Below are positions 1 through 12,803 of a DNA stretch of 64,000 nucleotides, piece after piece; position 1 is the stretch's first letter, and each line of letters begins with the position of its first letter. The notes under the pieces were generated by a model. It did no database searches. It saw only the letters and a list, made by a program, of their open reading frames with translations, and was not told the DNA's origin. The position numbers and the translations under genes are program-made. Location of the stretch: the NCBI GenBank assembly GCA_950295325.1, contig OX485804.1, positions 31,186,001 through 31,250,000 on the forward strand. The letters are read 5' to 3'. Source of the stretch: Polytrichum commune (lineage: Eukaryota > Streptophyta > Polytrichopsida > Polytrichales > Polytrichaceae).

Positions 1-388
1 GAAAAAAAGAATCTTCACTTTGACAATGAATAAGACATTTACACAAAGCCCCTGAAATTGTGAAGACAAATTGGATTTGCTAATCGCTTCACACTAATTG
101 TGTAATTTCTCTCCTACAAGAAGTGTCCATTGAGGGCCGCTTACCTTATTTTTATTTTATTTTGGGTGGGGGGACAAGAACTCCGGATATCTTCTTGAAT
201 TGATGACGGTCATGTCCATTTCGGAAACAAATTTGGAATCCATGGCATTGGCTTCCAACTTTGTGGCCCACTTACCCGTGATGACCAAAGACTCCTTTGG
301 AGAGGCTTATGTATCAAGTAAGGATTTGCTTCATCTGCTACTACACTTCCCGTTACTTTAATACCATGTAACCTACACATTGCCACCA
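1..388. other. Spacer, no gene seen
   Basis: AT-rich sequence with a short G run near 170. No open frame resembling a known protein and no RNA gene was recognised. Confidence 0.5.
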
Positions 389-396
389 ACTAGAAG

Positions 397-747
397 CTCG
401 GGGGGGGGGGGGGGGGTAGTCATTGGTTGGAGTAGCAATATACGTGTGAACAAATGATAGGGTATTTTAAAAACATGGGAGCAAAAAATTATAAATGGAC
501 TTAAGAGTAATATAGGGTATCAAAAATGGCATTGGACATCTTTAAAGTACTATAGGGTATGGAATAATAGGTAATTTGGAATTATAAGTAATGCAAGCCA
601 TTTTTCTATTAACCCAAAGTAGAAATTCACATAATGATAGCATGTGAAAAAAAGAAGAGAATTGGAAATAATACCCCCCTATAAAATATTGGTTGTTCGC
701 ACCTATATCCTTAACTTTTAACACACTGCCCCCCCCCCCCCCCCGAG
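397..747. mobile_element. MITE-like element with G/C-tract termini
   Basis: The segment starts CTC followed by 17 G and ends with 16 C followed by GAG, so the two ends are inverted copies of each other. It is bracketed by the direct repeat actagaag at 389-396 and 748-755, which fits an 8-bp target-site duplication as made by hAT-type transposases. The 351-bp interior is AT-rich and non-coding, with several 'tagggtat' motifs. No transposase is present, so it would be non-autonomous. The superfamily is inferred only from TSD length, and the homopolymer lengths could be affected by sequencing error. Confidence 0.5.
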
Positions 748-1344
748 ACTAGAAGCAATTGATAAGATTAAGCAGCTCACGAATCATACATTGCATTGAA
801 AGAAACGGTTGACTCCGTAAGCGTATCTCCACAGGTTGTCATTAAGGTCACCTTTAACTACTTGCTACCATCAATTCAAAGGTGGAATTTAACGAAGTAT
901 TCAACCACAAGGTCTTATCATCACTACATTAGAGTCGCTCTCTTCCTTTTAAATCTCTTTCAACCTTTCATGTAAGGTAGAAGGTGCTTAAATAAACACT
1001 TTAAGAAATTTAATCTATTTATGGAGTGCATTTGAATTAGGGGTAAGTAGGATTGGTTTAGCAAATTGGTTCAGACATAATAAACATTGCACATCATATG
1101 ACTTTCCACTCAATGAAAAAATGATCTCTCATGATTTTTGCATGTGGGATCTTTATAAATACAAATTAGGTCGTTCACCCCTTATGCAACATACATATGG
1201 GAGAGCTTCAACTCTTTTGTAAAGGAATCAACTATCAATATCTCTCAATCTTTGACCAAAGAGAATCTTAAGTTCAATGTTTTTTTTAAATGTAAAGTCT
1301 TGTGTATTGCATTCAACTTATTATATTCTTGCTCGTAATTGTAC

Positions 1345-1464
1345 TTAGTGATGTGGGCCCTCTAAATAGAACAGATGAATGTTGGGAGCTCAGTGAAAAA
1401 TTGAGTCTCCCTACACAACTTTCCGAACATCCAACCATTATATTATGAGGGCCCATGTCGCTAA
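1345..1464. mobile_element. Short foldback element, GGGCCC-containing arms
   Basis: An 18-bp arm reading TTAGTGATGTGGGCCCTC at 1345-1362 is matched in inverted orientation at 1447-1464 with three mismatches. The 120-bp segment could fold back on itself. It may be a small MITE. No clear target-site duplication was found. Confidence 0.35.
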
Positions 1465-1491
1465 GTAATGCTATGCACTTGTTAAATGCAG

Positions 1492-1760
1492 TAATCAGGG
1501 AGATTTTTGGACATAATTGGTTGAGATCCATGTGTTTGCAAGTCCAACCGGTTACATGTTGACATCCTCCGGTTTTCCTTTATTAAATTGGGGTATATTC
1601 TATAAATTCCTCTAAAATGATCAGTGATTTTCCTGCAGTCTTGAACTTCAACCGGTTATTTCTCAAACTCAACCGGTTCATCTGTAACTAACATCCGCTT
1701 CTCCGATCATTGGTTAGATGTGATCCCCTATTTGGCATTAAGTTTCATTGACGTAAATTC
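1492..1760. repeat. Dispersed repeat with AACCGGTT-rich core
   Basis: This stretch shares blocks with 9775-10030, including 'cttcaaccggttatttctcaaac' split by minor changes, and more weakly with 58460-58680. Both better copies contain a 'gggagattttgg' block followed by 'agtcca' and the CCGGTT motifs. No coding capacity is seen; it is probably part of a transposon terminus or a non-autonomous element. Confidence 0.45.
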
Positions 1761-1907
1761 TATACCAATGCGTGTTCCAGTTTGAAGCTCATGAAATATC
1801 TACAAACATCAGCCGAAGCTGGAAGAAAGAAAATAGTGATGAGATTAATGTATGTATGACATTCATTGGATATCAATGATATTCATCATAACTTGTTCGG
1901 AACAAAC

Positions 1908-1956
1908 CACTACACTAAATATTGTATTTAGTGACGTAAGGCATTTTACGTCACTA
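1908..1956. repeat. Nested hairpins beside a CACTA-like terminus
   Basis: The sequence begins CACTACACTAAATA, the same as the start of the element at 2503. It holds a 7-bp hairpin (ctaaata 1915-1921 with tatttag 1925-1931) and an 11-bp perfect inverted repeat (tagtgacgtaa 1929-1939 with ttacgtcacta 1946-1956). No matching right end was found, so it may be a solo or truncated terminus. Confidence 0.45.
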
Positions 1957-2502
1957 TGGAAATTTTTCTTATGACATTTCATTTGAAGAAGTTTACAAAT
2001 ATTATCATGGATGGATTGAAATTTGAATGAAATCCATGCCAATTACTTCAACAAAGCTTGGTGTTTTCTGCATCCTATCAATTATATAATGAAGAATTGG
2101 CACGGAAGATTGAAATCTGGATGAAAATTCCTCTCAACAAGTGACAATAACTACAACATTGTAAATCCACAATGCCTGATTTTTTATTTTTTATTTACAA
2201 GGAATGACAATCATATACATATACATATAGATAACTGTGTGTGAGAGAGAGACATGATTGGAACAAGCCTGATGTTTGTGTATTATCATAAGAGCCTAGA
2301 TTGAAAAAGTTGGAATTCTTCAAAAGTTTCTATAATCCCATTTCAAAACCATTTGATGTGATGTCGATTAGATATTTATTTATGGAATTCGTGTGATCTC
2401 AAGATTAGCGTCAGTGATAGATACTATGAGTTGATTGGAAACATAAGAGCAGTTTTTTTCTGAGGCACCGGATTTGCTTTTTAATTACTGAGTGAAAAAA
2501 TA

Positions 2503-2852
2503 CACTACACTAAATAGGTAGATTAGTGTTGGAAACACTAATAGTCGACGAAAACGCTAAATGTAAATTGTCTCTATAGTGTTAGAACACTAAATGTCAA
2601 CTCTAACACTATTTGTACCAAGTAGTAACTTTAAATATTTACATGAGCGCATTTAGTGTTAGATGATATTTTGTAAATCTTGGAATGAAGAATTGAAGGA
2701 AGAAGAATATGAGAACCTCGTAAAAGGTATAATTTGTTCAAACCCTATTCAAACACTAATTGTAATATCAGTTGAAAATTAATGTTTTAGGTAACTATTG
2801 CATCTAACACTAATCTTCATCTAACACTAATATACCTATTTAGTGTAGTGGC
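2503..2852. mobile_element. CACTA-type non-autonomous element
   Basis: The left end CACTACACTAAATAGGTA is mirrored at the right end by TACCTATTTAGTGTAGTG, an 18-bp perfect terminal inverted repeat. Inside, 'aacactaa' and 'ttagtgtt' motifs recur in both orientations, as subterminal repeats do in CACTA (EnSpm) elements. The 350-bp element has no open frame of note. The flanking trinucleotides (ata and gct) do not match, so the target-site duplication is lost or the outer boundary differs by a few bases. Confidence 0.65.
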
Positions 2853-3309
2853 TCCCATGAAATTGAACTTCACAACACTTATGAGCCACTTGTCAATCAT
2901 GTTCATGGCGTGACATGGCTCCATAACTTTAGCTCTAGTCTCACAACAATCCCAATTCATGGGAAGCTGTGTCCAGTGTTTCCCACAATCATTGTCTCGT
3001 CAAGGCAGTGTTTGAAGAAAAGAAAAGAAAAGAAAACGGCTTGTGCTTGTGGTGGTAGAATTCGCTTTCAGAACTAAGTTTCGAGATTCAAATGTGCATC
3101 TTTCATATCAAAAATGAATGAAAGTTTTCCCCAATGCTTTCGAATATATATCATTCACCTTTTCATTCTCATACAATATCATAAGGCCACAATTCGGCTG
3201 TACAAGAACATGAGGCACTAGGGACTAAAGGAAGGAATATGGACCATGTACCATTATTGAATTGGTGGCTAACTAGGGTGCTTAATTAGGGCCGCTTCAC
3301 ACCATGGAT

Positions 3310-3359
3310 CATGAAGTCGGACCATGAAAGATGGTCATTTTGCATGGTTCGACTTCATG
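3310..3359. repeat. 17-bp inverted repeat
   Basis: The arms at 3310-3326 (catgaagtcggaccatg) and 3343-3359 are inverted copies with one mismatch around a 16-base loop. Related 'catggtcc' words recur to 3380. It follows a 'gggccgcttcacacc' block at 3290 resembling the end of the GGGCCACTTC element family found elsewhere in the window. Confidence 0.5.
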
Positions 3360-4275
3360 GTCCAACTTCCATGGTCCGATTTCTTAAGAAAAACACTTTA
3401 TAATGTCTTTGGGTCCCTCTCACTAGGTGTAAACCAAATGCAGACCAGGAGGAATGACCATGCACCAAAAAATGAATATGCTGATTTTTTACCATACGTC
3501 CAAAAAGGGAAATTTTGAATTTAAAATAAAATTGACCACTACCTTGTCTTTTCTTGTCTTCGTCTTCACTTCCCCAAAAAATATTCATTGTAAATTTATT
3601 ATAACCAATTTTATTCTGCCATGGGCCCCAACCTGTTTCTACCAGAGCACCTCTTTTGTCTCTCCCACCAGAAAAAACCCGTTGGACCATGTCAATGGAT
3701 AATGTAGGCCTTTACATATATCTTTTGGGGACCTCAAATTTCATGATCTCTATAAAATATTTTCCTTGGTGTAACCCAAATTGGTCCCAGGACGAGTTCT
3801 CGACGGGTCACTGGCAAATATTGTAGGAAAAACGTGCAATAAAAAATAAGATCTAATATATTCATTGTAGATAAATTTTGCAAGAGAAAAAAACGTACAT
3901 ATTTTTTCTCTTGCAAAATAATGAAACATGTACGTTTTTTTATATGTAAAAATCCTGGGTTTTTAAATAATGAAACATGTTTACATGTAAAATACCATCA
4001 CATATGATGGCCTCTTTTATCTAGTTGGTGCATGTAAAATAACATGGAAACAATTAATAAGGGTAGCGGGTCTAGGGTAGGGTCTATGGTAGTGGACAAA
4101 AAGAGGTAATTTTCTGTTGAAAAGCTTGGATGGAGGACCTCACAGGCTAGTTGGCTTGAACGTTACCGAACCAACGTATCCAATGTGGAGTTAATGTTCT
4201 CTACCTACGTGCCGGGAGGGAAAATTTCAGCACGTTGTTTGAATTGCAATATTCTTTCCAATTTTCTTTAGTAGT

Positions 4276-4466
4276 ATAAGCAAAATAAGGTATTCTTAAA
4301 TGATTCCCCCCCCCCTTCTTTTTTTATTGATAGGGTGTATTAAATACAAGCATTTACCTTTATTTTGAAAAAATACCATACCTTATAATCTCATCTGCAA
4401 GATAAACATCCCCCCGATAAATAAGTCCCAAACGCACGTGTATGCAAAACTTAAGAGGGAGTGACC
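4276..4466. repeat. Dispersed C-tract repeat, copy A
   Basis: Aligns by eye with 40655-40856: both have 'aaaata(a/g)ggtatt', a C run, 'atagggtgtat', 'acaagcatttacctttattttgaaaaaatacc', and finish with 'agagggagtgacccccc'. It is probably a non-autonomous element; its true ends were not resolved. A C-rich (ctcccc)n run follows to about 4500. Confidence 0.6.
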
Positions 4467-4945
4467 CCCCCCCCCCCCCTCCCCCTCCCCCTCCCCCTCC
4501 CAAGACGAGTTCAACAACTAATCTCAGCTTTTACAAGGCCTTGGGATGACTTCATGATCCATTGTGTAAACAACCCCTTGGCCAATTTCAATGTTGACTC
4601 TGAACCTCATTAGTATTATTCAATTGTTTCGGTGATGCTATCAAATAGCGTTGTATCAGGTGTTGCCAACGGATTTTGGCTCTAAATGTGTGCTTACATC
4701 AACACCTTACCCTTCAGATTTCCTCTCTAAAGGAAAAGTGAAATGCGATTGCCTAATATTAGTGCCCAATAAGAACCCGTCACTTTTCTTTTCATTTCTT
4801 TTTTAATTGATTTCCATGCATGTAACTGCACACGACGTGTGTTGTGTCAAGGGGAGCACATGTAGAGCCAAACTAATTCAACACAATGCAAGTCACGGAG
4901 AAATGCCAAGAGAGGTCATTTGTATGGACAAACACCAAGCAATAA

Positions 4946-5452
4946 GGGCCACTTCACACACGAGGCTGAGAGCCCATGACCATTACACGTCAAGCACTCT
5001 CATTGGTGGAAATGGCCGAGCCGGTCCAAGTTCGCTACTTCACACTACGCTTGGGGGACCAACGGAGTATATAAGTGAATGCAAGATGGATGTAAAAGTC
5101 TACATGGATTTCTACATGGCATCGATTGGATCGTGTTTCATGGCCCACTTGGATTATTTTCAAAAACCGTCTCTTGGAGGTAGGCCTAACACAAAACCAG
5201 GAGACATCAGCACTCCGAACGCTCACAACCGTTGATTTATTCTATTTTATCATGTGTGAGAGCTGCATGAATAGATAGTCGTTGAAATAATGTTTGGTTG
5301 AAGGTCCGGTCACATATGGCTTCACACTACACTTGAGGATCCATGACCACATGACATGATTTTGACAGTGTCTTGGGACGGCCTTTGGACACTTTCTTTT
5401 GGGCTCTCACAATTTCATGGTCACGGCTCTTGGCTCATGTGCGAAGTGGCCC
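4946..5452. mobile_element. PIF/Harbinger-like (Tourist-type) element
   Basis: The left terminus GGGCCACTTCACACACGAG is matched in inverted form at the right end (CTCATGTGCGAAGTGGCCC), and the similarity runs for about 38 bp with some mismatches. A TAA trinucleotide lies immediately outside both ends (4943-4945 and 5453-5455), the 3-bp target-site type typical of PIF/Harbinger, whose TIRs commonly start GGGCC. The 507-bp interior has no transposase. Related copies occur at 54259-54628, 56757-57110, 57111-57602 and, in part, 57603-57786. An open frame across the left half is a by-product of the element sequence and matches nothing I recognise. Confidence 0.7.
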
Positions 5453-5455
5453 TAA

Positions 5456-8400
5456 GTCGGTCATACTTCAACCATGAATAAAACGCTTTGCCAATCATCA
5501 TAAGCTCTTAGGGAATATCCATTTAAACATTGGTGGTTTGCCAATGTTCACTCCACGAGTCCACGTGCACAATATATATTCTCGTTGATGTCGAATTGTT
5601 TACCCTCATTGTCCATCACTAACAATTACAAACCCTATCCACCTCTCCATAGCCATTGATGAAATCATTTTACTAATACCCACACATCCGCATCAAGGCA
5701 TAGGACGAACTAGTCACAATGAAAGCAATATGAGAATAATGTGTTTGGACTTCACACTAGGCCCCAAACACATCCTAGCCATCACGGAATCAAAAAGCTA
5801 TGAAATACATAGTTAATTATTTGGCCATATCTCCATCGTCACCATCATTGTCATCCGATGACTTCTTAGAGTTCTCAACGTCTTCTTCATCTGCGAGGTC
5901 ATCCTATGCATTAGTAAATAATTATAATCATTCATAAAGAAATACGGCTAGTAGTTGTGGAAATTTGCACGGTAATCAACATGGAGGATTCTTAGCAAGG
6001 TTGAAGACAAAAGAGATTCGACAACTACCCTTGCACTCATTCCCAATGATGAAAAAAATGATAGGCTGGAGGGGGGGTTTAAAAACACTCACATTGGAAC
6101 TTGGAAAATCATGATGTTCTTCAGAATTCCAAACAGATTCAGGTGTCCAAGTGAATGCCTAGAATATTGGGGGCTCTCAAAGTGGTTACCCCCAACCACA
6201 AAGCCAAGTCACATAAACAAGTGCCTAAACTCAATCATGTAAACTTAAACGTAACCCAAAAAGTGCATAAATTTGACAAAAGGGATATGTTTTTTTTCAA
6301 ATGTAGGGATTTCTTATATAGAGAGTTTATTTTCATCAAAAAAATTCTTCTCCTCTACTTTCCCTAGGTTGTTTGTTTGTTTTTTTGAAATGAGCGAACC
6401 AAGATATTATGGATTAGCTATATCTTGCGCAATGCATTTGAATACAACCTAAGCACTCCGCATAGTCTTGGGCCCCACTCAAGTGGTTACTCCCAACCAC
6501 AAATCCAGGTTGAGCAAACGAAGCATGTAGTGTTGTATTTGTATGAATACATTAAAATTCTAAAAATCAAAGAAATAAACAGAGGGGGCAAGAAATGCTT
6601 AGCAAAAAGAATTTTGTGTATATGAAATATGGTTTTTGCAAAATACCCAAACCCCTTCGATTTTTAAAATTAATCTAAGTGAACCAAAATGAAGATCCAG
6701 GAATGGAGGACAACTCACAACGACATTGCAAAATTTAAAATCATGCAAGTTCATTCAAGTTCACCCAAATTAAAATCCCAAACTCTGCAAATTCAAAAAT
6801 CAAATTAAAAAATTGAGACTTTGCATATTCAACTCCAAAAATTGACCTCATGTATTCTAATCCAAAATTTTACAAAATCAAATCCCAAGTTCAAAATTCA
6901 CATGACTCGAGCTACACACACTCCCATCATTCCCTTGAATTGTAGCTCACTCTCATTCCCTTGCTTTGCAATTCACTCGCTCCCTCACTCCCTCACTCCA
7001 CCTTTGAGGCTCGTGTGTGCCATCCCCTTCACTTGGCAATTGCTCCTCGGTGCCAACCCCGGACAATTGCTTCTTGATGACAACTTTCATTATTTGAAAT
7101 ATGTGTCTCTTCTTCTCTAAGTGACCATAAACCATGTTGCTCCCTACATCTCGGTTATCACACTCAAAAATTTGGTGTTGTGAGTACTTCTCCACAACCA
7201 AATCTTCATTTGTGGAACCAACTTTGAATTATAACTCTCTTGTGGTGTCCATTATGATACACTTGGTGATTTTTCCCCATGCGTTTTTGCATCCTTGACT
7301 TCTTGAGTTGTGTATGTTTCTTCCCATTGGAAAACATTTTTTTACCCTTCTTTCTCCTCCTCTTTGGAGGTGTTGAATAATGCTCTACTTCAATTGTTTT
7401 ATGCACTATGTGTATGTTGTTCTCTTTTGCATTTGATTATGGCTTTATGAAGCTTGGCACTAAAGAAGTGGAGCTCATCTTAACTTCCCCATTTCAAATC
7501 CATGGGCCACGTGTTAGTATCAGGGCTATGTGTCTCTACATATAGGATTTGTGGTTGATTACTTTAGTGTTAACAACCCCACCATGTCAATCTTAATCAT
7601 GCCAAGCATTTGTCTTAATTTCTAGTCTTCACACAAGTCCCGTTTCCCATTTCCATCCACCATGGCCTTGGTTAGAGCTCTTGGCTCTCTAGTGCCATAC
7701 ACCTTGCATTTGAGTGTTGATGGACTTGTTTTGGGTTGGGAAGATTTGTTAGGAACGAGATTCGATTTCCTAATTATAAAATTTATGTATGTGGAGCAAG
7801 AAATCTTCACGGAGTGTGGAGATTTTTGGGTTATTTTTATGTTGCCTCCTTTGCATTCGGGAGTTTCTAATTAGTATGGTCACATGATGGGTGAAATGGA
7901 CAATCTTTATGATGGCATGCATGATGTCCAACCAAGATAACCAATATTCAAATTAATTTTGGTTTAACTTTCTAGCGATCATCTTGTGCCGGTCATCTTC
8001 AATCCATGAGTTTTATGACTACCTCCGTTGAAATGTTGGTGTTTGCAACAACAATGAGCGGAATGGATCCATGCCTTCCCCACTTCATGTGGGTGGTGAG
8101 GATCCAGGAAAGTCCAAGTTGGAATGTAAGGTATGTCATTTTACACATGTATGCATTGCTATATGTCATGCTGACATTGTGTATGTGCATTCCAATTCCC
8201 TTGAGATGTCACATGCTTGCATTCATCACGGTTTGCACAATCACCCTTTATTGTCCGTACATGTTGTGAATCATTGGACATTGCATACATGTGTGTTGCC
8301 AAGAAGGTGATGAAAACACCTACTCCAAAAAAAAACTCTGCAATTGTTATGGCATCAAGCAAATAGTCATTGACGAATTAGTTTTAAATAAATAAATAAA

Positions 8401-9774
8401 TTCATATGTTCTTGTCGCACTCCATGGGGCATGATGGCGGGTCATGGGGGTTTTTGAGCATAAACATACATGCATATGTGAGGTACGCATGGACATGGAA
8501 AACATATAGGCATGAGTATATGGGATTGGGTCCATCTGGGATGCTAATTCAAACACATAGGTGCAACATGTCAAGACAACATTGGTCCAAGCTAATATCT
8601 ATTCCAATGTGGACAAGTTCACACATAATTATGTCAAACCTTCTTTGCAGTTTCAACACAAAAAAATATGCAAGGGTTACAAAGACACAACAATATTGGA
8701 TGATGTGGAAACAAAATATCATGCCAGTTCGAATTTGTTCCTAGTGGTTGTCTTCATGTGTTGCGACATAGGAGGACTTGCTAGGTTTGTTTAGAAAGGT
8801 TGGGGTTTTGGGTATTTCTATTACATAGACTAGGATGGTCATAAGCTTATTGTAAATGAAATATTTATTGTTACTTGAATGTCTAACGCTTTTATTTTAT
8901 TTTGCATTAATAATATAGGGTGGGGATGATATTGGTGTAGGACATGCCATGACAATCGAGCACAAGACATGACAATCAAGCCTAGGGGATCACTCCAGTA
9001 TTTTAGAAAACTACATGAGAACAAATATAGGGTCCACTTTTAAAGTTGCAACCTACAAACTATAATATATGTACTTGTAACAAAAGCCAAGTTATATTTA
9101 ACTACATGGTCTAGATAAGTTAAGGTGTTTACAAATTGATCATGTTAGAGAAATTTTTAAACTAGCATACCATAGGGTTATGTAGGATGGGGAATTGAAC
9201 ATATTATGACCTCACACCTTAGGGAGTCCTTATGTTGTTTGCTAATGAGAATGATCCCTATCCCGTCATAAGGGTATGCAAGTGTTGAGTGTGGCATGGT
9301 GACATAATTAGGTTGTGAGTGCCTTCTTTTTGTTCCTTTGAAGTGCTTTGAAGATTGCTTGTGGAGTATATGAATTTAGGGTTTAGACCCTTGTTGTGTG
9401 AAGAAAATGTGTAGCCCTTGCATCTATACTCCTAGATGTGTTGTGCCATACATGGGCATCTCTTCGATTTATACTCTGTGATTTAGTAGATGTGTAGCTC
9501 CTTGATCTATACTCATGTTTTCCCCTTGATTTAGTCTGAGTGGTATGAAATAAGTTCCCATTGCATCTCATCCGGAAGGAAGCAAATAACTTCTTCGTTG
9601 CTAGAAAGAGAACAATTTGTACTCAAGAAACATCATGCCTTACCCTCTGTAATAGTTGCATTTGGTATTGTTGATGTTTTGAAACTTTCTTGGTTTGGAT
9701 TTGCTTTCTGTTTTGGAACCGTTTGGGAGCCTTGTGTAGTCTAGTTTAGTGATTAAGTTTTTGTAAGAGCCGGT
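5456..9774. other. Long AT-rich spacer, no gene seen
   Basis: Only short open frames of 60-112 codons on both strands, overlapping each other and lacking any recognisable domain. A region near 6900-7120 is somewhat more C-rich. Direct sub-repeats of 'atctatactc' lie near 9420-9515. No RNA gene or complete mobile element could be delimited. Confidence 0.45.
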
Positions 9775-10030
9775 CAATTCTCTGGGAGATTTTGGGGCAT
9801 AATAAGTTGAAATCCTAGTGTTTCCAAGTCCAATTGGTTATTTCCCAAACTCAACGCTAAGAGATTGGTATCTCCAAAACAATGATGCCACCAAATGCGA
9901 AATACCATATAGTGTTGATGTTATTTCACAAGATCGGTAATTTTCTTGAACTTTTGAGCTTCAACCGGTTATTTCTCAAACTCGACCAGTTCATCTATAA
10001 CTAGTGGTTGGTTCTCCGTTTTCATCGGAG
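9775..10030. repeat. Dispersed repeat with AACCGGTT-rich core, second copy
   Basis: Second copy of the repeat described at 1492-1760, with 'cttcaaccggttatttctcaaactc' broken by a few changes and a following 'catcggag' block. The two copies lie in the same orientation about 8.3 kb apart. Confidence 0.45.
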
Positions 10031-12460
10031 CTGATCATGTGTGGTTTACTGAAGATCATGATCTCTTTGAAGTTCTTCCATATTGTTTGGTGTTTAGTCT
10101 ATGTGAAAGTAGTATGGTACCGATATTATAGAGTTGTTGTTGCTTGCTAGTTAGTTGGTTGCAATAGTTGTTGGGGATGGGAAGTCTTTTTGTTAACAAT
10201 GAACTTGAACTTGAACTTGAACAATGACACAAATCGCTTCATAACTGAATGTGTAAACCCTAAACAAATCTTGTGATTGGCATTGGCTAGTTGTGTTCTA
10301 ATGCTACATCTATGTATACAATTGTGTTTTTAAACAAAAAATTGAAAGCATTTGTATGCTTATAAAACATAAAGAAATTATCACCATTTTCATTTGTGTA
10401 TGTTTTGAATGGGTAGAGTGCATACCAAGAAGCTAAATTATGTGTATGTTGTGTTGATGTGTGTAAGATGATCTTGTATGTGTAAGTATTAGATTTTACT
10501 TGACATCAACAAAAAACTATAATTTATAATCACTATATCCACATTTAAAAGAAGAATAAATACAAGTTAATCTACTACCCATAGGGTCCTAAAAAAGGGT
10601 GAATGTTAGAAAATTACATAAAGGTTCACAATATTTCCTTCTCCAATATAATTCCCCCCAAAGACACCTTGTGTTCTCACATGGTCCCACTAATTACAAG
10701 GGATTGACCCCGAGCAATCAAGCAATATGTAAAAATGCCAACATGCGACCTTGCGTAAGCAATTTAGAATAAGTGGTTGCAATAGTTGGAAACAAGACGA
10801 CTTCCCTCTATGAAGCAATTGTTGATAATTTGATTCGGGCCTTCATGCAAATTGAAATTATAGGTCTTGGTTGAAGGGTGAGTCAATAGGGAAGAGACAA
10901 ATCCAAATGTCATTGTACATGAAGATTGTTGCCAAGTGTGGAGATCCGAAGCTTTTAGCAGAAACAATAAAGCCTTATTTTGGCACATAAGATATGAACA
11001 CAAGGATTGTGCTCTATAGGGGTCTAAGTTGTTTGGATCCACCAAGCAAAAACTTGACTTGCCGCATGGGTCAAATTGCGACTCCCATCATCCTGACAGA
11101 ACCAACTACTCCATTCCTTGTTCTAACATCAAAATCAACTTGAGCACACATAGGGGTGTCTATAACATCGGTAGAACATGGAGTGGCTCATACCACATTG
11201 ATATTGGAGATTAAATGCCATGATTCCCCCCAGTGGCACATTGCAAAGTTCCGTTCCAAACATCCCAAAAGGTGATGACAATGCAAGCTAATACATGGGT
11301 TTTTGTGAAATACGAAAGCAAACAATGGCAAACATGGCACTTTTGCTCCAACTTACAAAGAAAGTGAGAAATGTGTATCATTCCATAGACAATGTGGAGC
11401 ATGAATTTTGGTGTTGCCTTGACAACACCAAGGGTTGTGTGAGGGAGCATAAAAAGAATGGATTCCAAACTAGCCAATGGTCCCCAACAAGTGGCATGTG
11501 AAGATTTGCACCAATCTCTTGAGGGAGGAGGTGTTGGCACTTGATGATGTCATGTTCTAGTTGCACTAGAGGGACCATTTTTGCCATGCCATTGAAATAT
11601 CATGTATCCTACTTCATGTGCACTGCGACAATCACTTTTAGTACCTCCATTGTGCATGTACTTGGAGGAGATGAATAACGGGGGGTGAAATTTTCCATTG
11701 TCGCACAATATCCCTCAAATAAATCTTATTTGCTTCCGGCCCACTAAAGAGTACAACCACTTGAGTGCCTAGCAATTCGCATAAGAAACTCACAAAAGTG
11801 AACAAATTTCATCAAGAACCTAATATAATATTTTGCAAATTATCAAGTAAGGCTACAAATTATCCTTTTTGTTTTTCATGTACATATGTGCGTCTACAAC
11901 AAAGACCAAGAATTTGTGGTCTACGTAACCTCATATGTTATGAAGGTGAATACACCCTTTGAACTACTCTATACCCTACATTTTAGCCGTTCAACTTTGA
12001 AGTGAGCGTCAAAGACCCCTAATTAATCAATCTACGGGGATCTAGTTGGAATGACTTGGCCCTCATCCTAATAAGATGCTTTCTTTCACTAGAACTTCTT
12101 CATTCATGATGAAAGAGTTCACTCCGACACCACCAAGCCCAAGCCATGGATCCAGTTACAAATGCCTTTGTCCCTGTTATGTATAAAACTTTGCTTTCCA
12201 TCCTTCATTTGCAGTGAGGTTGTGAGATAACACTTGCGACAACAAGCTGAAGTAACTTAGTGTGCCATCAGTTAAGGGCAGCTATCTTGTGATTGTGAGG
12301 TTGAAGTGATCAGGATAAATTCACTATCAACAACATGCATGAAGCCATGTTCCCAAATTGGCATGGGAAAAGGCATGTTGAGAGATATATGTGGCCCTAT
12401 TGTGGGGATTTCCAACTCTACTAACATTTTTGGCTTTTTGGGTTTGCTTAGAAATCATCT
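10031..12460. other. Spacer, no gene seen
   Basis: AT-rich. It contains a short run of the hexamer 'ttgaac' (about four units, 10203-10224). Open frames of up to 109 codons around 11211-11587 overlap on both strands and show no family resemblance. Confidence 0.45.
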
Positions 12461-12803
12461 CATCCACTTAACAATTCCAAGTTACAAAGCCTGTCATTCC
12501 AATTTTATAAATTGAGAACACAAATGTTGTTTTAAATGACATCACTATACAACCTTGAATGTTGTCTAGATGGTTTAATTTACTCATAACACATGTTGTT
12601 GTTGTTTTTTTGTCATACATCCATACATCATACGAATACTTTTCAATCTGCTCAAATTTTTATCTCGTCCATTTAGCAAGTGCAAGTCACAAAGCTTGTC
12701 ATTTCAGGTTTCAAAATTGGAACACAAAGGCCCTTCCAAATCACTTCACTAGACAACCGAGAATGTTGTCTAGATGGTTTATATGCTCATAACACGTGTT
12801 TGT
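12461..12803. repeat. Tandem duplication, offset ~204 bp
   Basis: Copy one (about 12461-12598) and copy two (about 12667-12803) share 'catcca(c/t)tta', 'acaaagc(c/t)tgtcatt', 'gttgtctagatggttta' and 'ctcataacac'. The word gttgtctagatgg starts at 12561 and 12765, an offset of 204 bp. Copy two is followed by a (tttg)n run and a short TA run. Confidence 0.6.
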
